DNA of 8,755 nucleotides from SFTJ01 sp051871515 (lineage in GTDB: Bacteria > Bacteroidota > Bacteroidia > Bacteroidales > Muribaculaceae), in NCBI GenBank assembly GCA_051871515.1, contig JBJECY010000074.1:1-8755 (forward strand), written 5' to 3'. The notes beneath the pieces are model-generated. The model ran no database searches and was not told the origin of the DNA. It saw nothing but the letters and a program-made list of their open reading frames with translations. Positions 4,981-8,755 of this stretch are shown piece by piece. Both the position numbers and the translations under genes were made by a program. How positions within the stretch are numbered: position 1 is the stretch's first letter; each line of letters begins with the position of its first letter.

Positions 4981-6630
4981 ATGGCAAAAACTCCTGAATT
5001 TAAGTACGCTCCTATGTTCCAGCTGGGCAAGGACGATACTGAATACTATTTGCTCACTAAGGACTATGTATCTACCGGTGAGTTTGAAGGTAAAACCATC
5101 TTGAAAGTGAAAAAAGAGGCTCTCACGCTGTTGGCACAACAGGCATTCCACGATGTGGAATTTATGCTGCGCCGCGCACACAACGAGCAGGTGGCAAAGA
5201 TTCTCACTGACCCAGAGGCGTCGGAGAACGATAAATATGTTGCCTTGCAATTCCTGCGCAACGCCGAGACAGCCGTGAAGGGTATTCTGCCTTTCTGCCA
5301 AGACACCGGCACCGCCATTATCCACGGCGAGAAGGGTCAGCGCGTGTGGACCGATTTTGAGGATGAGGAAGCATTGTCGCTTGGCGTGTATAACACCTAC
5401 ACTCAGGACAATCTGCGCTATTCGCAAAATGCTCCGCTCAACATGTATGACGAGGTGAACACTCGTTGCAACTTGCCTGCACAAATCGACATTGAGGCTA
5501 CCGAGGGCGATGAATATCGCTTTGTGATGGTGGCTAAGGGTGGCGGCTCGGCCAACAAGACCTATTTCTACCCAATGACTAAGGCCACTATTCAAAACGA
5601 GGGCACTCTGCTGCCTTTCTTGGTTGAGAAGATGAAGACCCTTGGCACTGCCGCTTGTCCGCCTTACCACATCGCGTTTGTGATTGGTGGCACTTCGGCT
5701 GAGAAGAACTTGCTCACCGTGAAGCTTGCCAGCATCAAATATTACGACAATCTGCCTACCACAGGCGATGAGACCGGTCGTGCATTCCGCGATATTGACC
5801 TTGAAAACAAGCTTCTTGAAGAGGCATATAAGATTGGCTTGGGCGCACAATTCGGTGGCAAATATCTGGCTCACGACATCCGCGTGGTTCGTTTGCCACG
5901 TCACGGTGCAAGCTGCCCAATTGGTATGGGCGTAAGCTGCTCAGCCGACCGCAACATCAAGTGCAAGATTAACAAGGACGGTATATGGATTGAGAAACTC
6001 GATACTAACCCGACTGAATTGATTCCTGAGGAACTTCGTCGTCCGGGCGAGGGCGCTAAGGGCGTTGAGATTGACCTCGACAAGGGCATTGATGCCGTTC
6101 GTGAAGAGCTTACCAAATATCCGGTATCTACTCGCGTGAACCTTAAGGGTACCATCATTGTGGCTCGCGACATTGCTCACGCCAAGCTGAAAGCTCGTCT
6201 TGATGCCGGCGAGGGTATGCCCGACTATTTCAAGAACCACCCAATTCTTTACGCTGGTCCTGCCAAGACTCCTGAAGGTTATCCTTGCGGCTCAATGGGC
6301 CCAACCACTGCCAACCGCATGGACCCATACGTTGATGAGTTCCAAGCTAACGGCGCAAGCCTTGTGATGATTGCTAAGGGCAACCGCGGCGACGTGGTGA
6401 CTGAAGCTTGCAAGAAGCATGGCGGTTTCTATCTGGGCACCATCGGTGGTGTGGCAGCTGTGCTTTCACAAAGCTCAATCAAGAGCATTGAGTGCGTTGA
6501 ATATCCCGAACTTGGCATGGAAGCTATCTGGAAGATTGAGGTTGAAGACTTCCCGGCATTCATCCTTGTTGACGACAAGGGCAACGACTTCTTTAAGCAA
6601 CTGAAGCCTTGCTGCTGCTGCAAAAAGTGA
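4981..6630 (+). CDS. Class I fumarate hydratase (iron-sulfur fumarase)
   Basis: A 549-residue, cytosolic, oxygen-sensitive enzyme that interconverts fumarate and malate; in anaerobic Bacteroidales this step normally runs toward fumarate, in the path to succinate and propionate. The length is almost that of E. coli FumA (548). The N-terminal catalytic part has the three cysteines expected to bind the 4Fe-4S cluster: Cys106 in LPFCQDTGTA, Cys226 in GTAACPPYH and Cys320 in GMGVSCSADR. KGGGSANKTYFYPM (186-199) and RLPRHGASCPIG (304-315) are also typical of the family. The smaller C-terminal swivelling domain follows from about residue 370, with GPTTANRMDPY and GNRGDVVTEAC segments. The protein ends in four consecutive cysteines (544-547) and two lysines, encoded by four TGC codons; I do not know this tail as a family feature. 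The gene has its own promoter and a strong terminator, so it is probably transcribed alone. Nothing in the catalytic parts looks damaged. Confidence 0.96.
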   Translation: MAKTPEFKYAPMFQLGKDDTEYYLLTKDYVSTGEFEGKTILKVKKEALTLLAQQAFHDVEFMLRRAHNEQVAKILTDPEASENDKYVALQFLRNAETAVKGILPFCQDTGTAIIHGEKGQRVWTDFEDEEALSLGVYNTYTQDNLRYSQNAPLNMYDEVNTRCNLPAQIDIEATEGDEYRFVMVAKGGGSANKTYFYPMTKATIQNEGTLLPFLVEKMKTLGTAACPPYHIAFVIGGTSAEKNLLTVKLASIKYYDNLPTTGDETGRAFRDIDLENKLLEEAYKIGLGAQFGGKYLAHDIRVVRLPRHGASCPIGMGVSCSADRNIKCKINKDGIWIEKLDTNPTELIPEELRRPGEGAKGVEIDLDKGIDAVREELTKYPVSTRVNLKGTIIVARDIAHAKLKARLDAGEGMPDYFKNHPILYAGPAKTPEGYPCGSMGPTTANRMDPYVDEFQANGASLVMIAKGNRGDVVTEACKKHGGFYLGTIGGVAAVLSQSSIKSIECVEYPELGMEAIWKIEVEDFPAFILVDDKGNDFFKQLKPCCCCKK

Positions 6631-6642
6631 TGTAAATGAAAG

Positions 6643-6663
6643 CTTGCCTCTCCCGTAGGCAAG
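6643..6663 (+). repeat. Small perfect hairpin after fumarase
   Basis: CTTGCCT (6643-6649) and AGGCAAG (6657-6663) pair perfectly around a 7-nt loop, starting 13 bp after the stop codon. No T-run follows, so it is not an intrinsic terminator by itself; a role in 3'-end stability is possible. Confidence 0.6.
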
Positions 6664-6677
6664 TGTAAATAATAGAA

Positions 6678-6726
6678 ATGAGGTTGCGCCGCTGATATTA
6701 CGGCGCAACCTCATGTTTTTTCTTTT
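6678..6726 (+). terminator. Strong intrinsic terminator of fumarase
   Basis: A perfect 14-bp G/C-rich stem (6678-6691 with 6701-6714), a 9-nt loop, then G and six T followed by CTTTT. This separates fumarase from the next transcription unit. Confidence 0.95.
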
Positions 6727-6796
6727 GCTGAATGATGAGGTTGATGATGATATTTGCTGATGGTGGCAGTGGCTTGTTATGTTCTCGCGCGGGCGT

Positions 6797-6828
6797 ATTG
6801 TGAAAGTGGAAAAGTTTTTCTATTTTTG
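6797..6828 (+). promoter_or_regulatory. Promoter of the unknown membrane-protein gene
   Basis: TATTTTTG (6821-6828) is an exact -7 box with ATTG (6797-6800) 20 nt upstream. The surrounding 27 bp (6806-6832) closely repeats the fumarase promoter. Transcription would start near 6833 and leave a leader of about 92 nt. Confidence 0.65.
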
Positions 6829-6841
6829 TAGATTGTGAAGG

Positions 6842-6891
6842 TTGCCGGTCGGCATGGATGAATTGCTGTTCGGCAAACTTGCTTTTTTTTT
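6842..6891 (+). promoter_or_regulatory. Terminator-like hairpin in the leader (possible attenuator)
   Basis: TTGCCG (6842-6847) can pair with CGGCAA (6871-6876) across a 23-nt loop. A run of nine T (6883-6891) follows 6 nt after the stem. This lies inside the leader between the predicted promoter and the ATG at 6925, so it could end transcription early. The stem is short and the loop long, so the case is moderate. Confidence 0.35.
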
Positions 6892-6924
6892 GAAAAGAGA
6901 TAAGAACATAAATAATCTGATTCT

Positions 6925-8379
6925 ATGTTTGGAATTAACAAATTGTTGCGCTCGCGTGTTGTGAGGTGGATAACTGGTGGTGTGACCGGTGTCGCCGCGC
7001 TGATTGGCACCTGGACTGGCTATAAAACCATGGAGCAACAGGCAGGAGGTGTGCTCTCGATGCAGTATAACGGCGAGGTGGTGAAAGGCACGTTGGTGCG
7101 TAATCTTGTGATATGCGTCGATTCGACTGTGGTAGAGAAGAATTTCTCGAGTATCTGCCCTAACTTCTATAATTCGAGGAAATATACCGTTCGCGACCTC
7201 TCGTTGCGCTATGAATTGGAGTCGGAAGGTATTCAGTTTGAGCCAACCGGAATGTTCACGCTCAGCAACGAGGGCGACGGTAAATATTTGCTTCGCTACA
7301 ATCTTGACAAACTTGCTTCGTATGAAACCACGTCGCCACCCGTGAGAAAGTTTATTATTCCTGACAATGGTGGTGCGGTGTCGATGCGAGCCATGGCTTC
7401 GTTTGATGGCGCTGACAGCCTGATGACATATCTTGTAAATGCAAAATTCATGGTGGTTGACAATGCCGGAACGCAGAGCTTTGAGGATTGGCGCCGCCGC
7501 TGTCAGCAACGCTGCGCAGAATCATTCAGTCCCAAGCAGTTTGATGCCTATTACGTTTCGTTGCGCTATCGCGACCACGACTATCAGTATAATGTCCCTA
7601 TTGAAAAGGCCGACGATGGCACAATCAACCAGCAATTGGCGCAGAACAACGCTAAACAAGAGCAACAAAAGAGCGAACAACAGCCCAAGAGCATAGAGGA
7701 AGATGTGCCCGAGAAATTTTGCGACGAGAATGTGGAACTCTCAAATGTGCAGTTCTACACTGACAGCGTGATGCACGCCGCCATTCGCCGCAACGGCCAT
7801 CAGGCAGTGGTGCTGCTGATAGAAAACACTGAGGAGCACACCTTTGACAATTATGCGTTTGAGTTCTTTGACCAATGCCCAACGGTGCAAGTTTGGGATT
7901 TTGCCAAGAACGTCATGCTCCGCAATTTTGCTTACCTCGACGAAGATGCCGAGCTTGCCGACAAGATAGACTACGATGATGGCCGTTATGAGAATAAATG
8001 GTCACATTCGGTGGCATTCAGTTATTTTTCGCCTGAAGCCAATCGGGTGATGGTGGAGATTGTACCGCCAAAGGGCAGAACCGGCAAGATGAACGAACAG
8101 GAAATATTGCGCTATTATAGCATGCCTGAACATGTGCTTGTTGATGCTAATAAACAAGTGTTCTTTTGGACTGAGTTTTGGAGAGCATATAGGTATGCAC
8201 TGCTTATTGTGCTTGTCTTAGCTGCTTTTCTCCCGATGCTCGATTCTGATGACCGAGAAGGCAAAAGCATTGCGAAGTATTATAAAGAAGATTTCTTTAG
8301 GAAATGTCTGCCAAGTGCAATTGTATTGTGGTGTGTAGTGTCGATAGCGTTAGTAATAATTGAATTTATAATGTGGTAA
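6925..8379 (+). CDS. Uncharacterised membrane protein with a large extracytoplasmic domain
   Basis: I do not recognise this 484-residue protein. One hydrophobic helix lies near the N-terminus (about 15-31, after a basic MFGINKLLRSRVVRW start) and two lie at the C-terminus (about 423-439 and 463-483). With the basic start inside the cell, residues of about 35-420 would lie outside the cytoplasmic membrane and the loop 440-462 inside. The outer part seems to have two beta-rich halves, about 45-225 and 265-410, joined by a hydrophilic Q/E/K-rich linker (about 228-262). The cysteines (64, 78, 193, 197, 266, 318) are spread over both halves; no catalytic motif is seen. It has its own promoter and is followed 16 bp later by the TSCPD gene on the same strand. 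The frame, start and codon use look normal. A signalling or envelope role would be a guess. Confidence 0.85.
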   Translation: MFGINKLLRSRVVRWITGGVTGVAALIGTWTGYKTMEQQAGGVLSMQYNGEVVKGTLVRNLVICVDSTVVEKNFSSICPNFYNSRKYTVRDLSLRYELESEGIQFEPTGMFTLSNEGDGKYLLRYNLDKLASYETTSPPVRKFIIPDNGGAVSMRAMASFDGADSLMTYLVNAKFMVVDNAGTQSFEDWRRRCQQRCAESFSPKQFDAYYVSLRYRDHDYQYNVPIEKADDGTINQQLAQNNAKQEQQKSEQQPKSIEEDVPEKFCDENVELSNVQFYTDSVMHAAIRRNGHQAVVLLIENTEEHTFDNYAFEFFDQCPTVQVWDFAKNVMLRNFAYLDEDAELADKIDYDDGRYENKWSHSVAFSYFSPEANRVMVEIVPPKGRTGKMNEQEILRYYSMPEHVLVDANKQVFFWTEFWRAYRYALLIVLVLAAFLPMLDSDDREGKSIAKYYKEDFFRKCLPSAIVLWCVVSIALVIIEFIMW

Positions 8380-8395
8380 ATAATAATTTGTTAAG

Positions 8396-8650
8396 ATGAA
8401 AACTACATTTATGACTCAGGGCACTTGCTGCCAGGCTTTTGAGATTGAGACTGATGGCGGCGTGGTTAAGGATGTGAAGTTTTACGGCGGATGCAACGGC
8501 AATTTGCAAGGCATTTGCAGCTTGATTCGCGGCATGAAGATTGAAGATGTGGTTGCGCGCCTTAAAGGCATACGTTGCGGAGCCAAGCCAACATCGTGCC
8601 CCGACCAGCTTGCCACCGCCCTCACACAAATCCTTGAAAACGAGAAATAA
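8396..8650 (+). CDS. TSCPD-domain protein (TIGR03905-like)
   Basis: A complete protein of 84 residues matching the small stand-alone TSCPD-domain family: FMTQGTCCQAFEIE near the start, FYGGCNGNLQGI (29-40), and the name-giving motif in CGAKPTSCPDQLA (61-73). The domain also occurs at the C-terminus of B12-dependent ribonucleotide reductases, but the role of the free-standing form is not established. Six cysteines (11, 12, 33, 41, 61, 68) suggest metal binding or redox activity; this is inference. The gene starts 16 bp after the membrane-protein gene and ends 3 bp before the msrA ATG, so it is probably co-transcribed with msrA. Confidence 0.9.
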   Translation: MKTTFMTQGTCCQAFEIETDGGVVKDVKFYGGCNGNLQGICSLIRGMKIEDVVARLKGIRCGAKPTSCPDQLATALTQILENEK

Positions 8651-8653
8651 GAG

Positions 8654-8755
8654 ATGACTACTAATAAAGCTATTTTCGCAGCTGGCTGTTTCTGGGGCGT
8701 GCAGCATCAGATGCAGCGCATCCGTGCCTTTTCCAGAAAAATGGGTACGCCAGTG
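8654..8755 (+). CDS. msrA: Peptide-methionine (S)-S-oxide reductase MsrA (5' fragment, cut by right edge)
   Basis: ATG 8654 follows the previous stop by 3 bp. The first residues, MTTNKAIFAAGCFWGVQHQM, contain the GCFWG motif with the catalytic Cys12 of MsrA, which reduces the S form of methionine sulfoxide in free and protein-bound methionine using thioredoxin-type donors. After QRI the family normally reads like PGVxSTEVGYTGG. Here the frame gives RAFSRKMGTPV, one residue short, and then loses the family pattern. Adding one base at about 8745 would restore a GYASG reading. Either the gene is frameshifted or the last 40 bases contain sequence errors. The identity from the first 23 residues is clear; integrity cannot be judged. 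Confidence 0.85.
   Translation, partial: MTTNKAIFAAGCFWGVQHQMQRIRAFSRKMGTPV

Noticed and set aside
4963..5904. Open frame of 313 codons on the minus strand inside fumarase
   Set aside because: It is antisense to a confidently identified gene, reads as no known family, and is explained by the codon bias of the plus-strand gene.

Overview
The window looks like chromosomal DNA of a Bacteroidales bacterium (Bacteroidota), probably a gut commensal. Muribaculaceae, Prevotella or Bacteroides relatives would all fit, and I cannot separate them by eye. Three things point there. Several promoters match the Bacteroidota -33/-7 pattern (TTTG, about 19-21 nt, then TAnnTTTG). Start codons are preceded by A/T-rich sequence instead of Shine-Dalgarno sites. 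The gene content also fits: a secreted GH20 hexosaminidase, a TetR-FabG pair, a class I iron-sulfur fumarase and a small TSCPD-domain protein.

Layout. Bases 1-959 (minus) hold the N-terminal part of a secreted GH20 beta-N-acetylhexosaminidase; its C-terminus is beyond the left edge. A terminator for the gene to its right and a candidate promoter of its own lie at 1001-1090. Bases 1145-2595 (minus) hold tetR-fabG, a regulator followed by a 3-oxoacyl-ACP reductase, with a candidate operator dyad just upstream. About 210 bp without a supported gene follow, and then a compact tRNA-Met(CAU) unit on the minus strand (about 2857-3014) with a consensus promoter and a strong intrinsic terminator. From 3105 onward everything reads on the plus strand: an RluA-type pseudouridine synthase; an A/T-rich orphan HNH endonuclease 17 bp behind it; a leader with possible RNA structure; fumarase with a perfect 14-bp terminator; an unrecognised three-helix membrane protein with a large domain that is probably extracytoplasmic; a TSCPD-domain protein; and the start of msrA, cut by the right edge.

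How the parts relate. Most of the window is housekeeping: fatty-acid synthesis, translation initiation, RNA modification, fumarate metabolism and repair of oxidised methionine. The TetR protein is likely to control itself and fabG. The HNH endonuclease differs from its neighbours in base composition, has no methyltransferase or other partner gene here, and is the most plausible acquired, defence-like gene. I do not see a complete new multi-gene system. The observations most worth following are the orphan HNH gene with a -7 box directly before its ATG, the fumarase leader with two competing helices, a terminator-like hairpin in the leader of the membrane-protein gene, the uncharacterised membrane protein itself, and the disrupted reading of msrA in the last 40 bases, which may be a sequence-end error.
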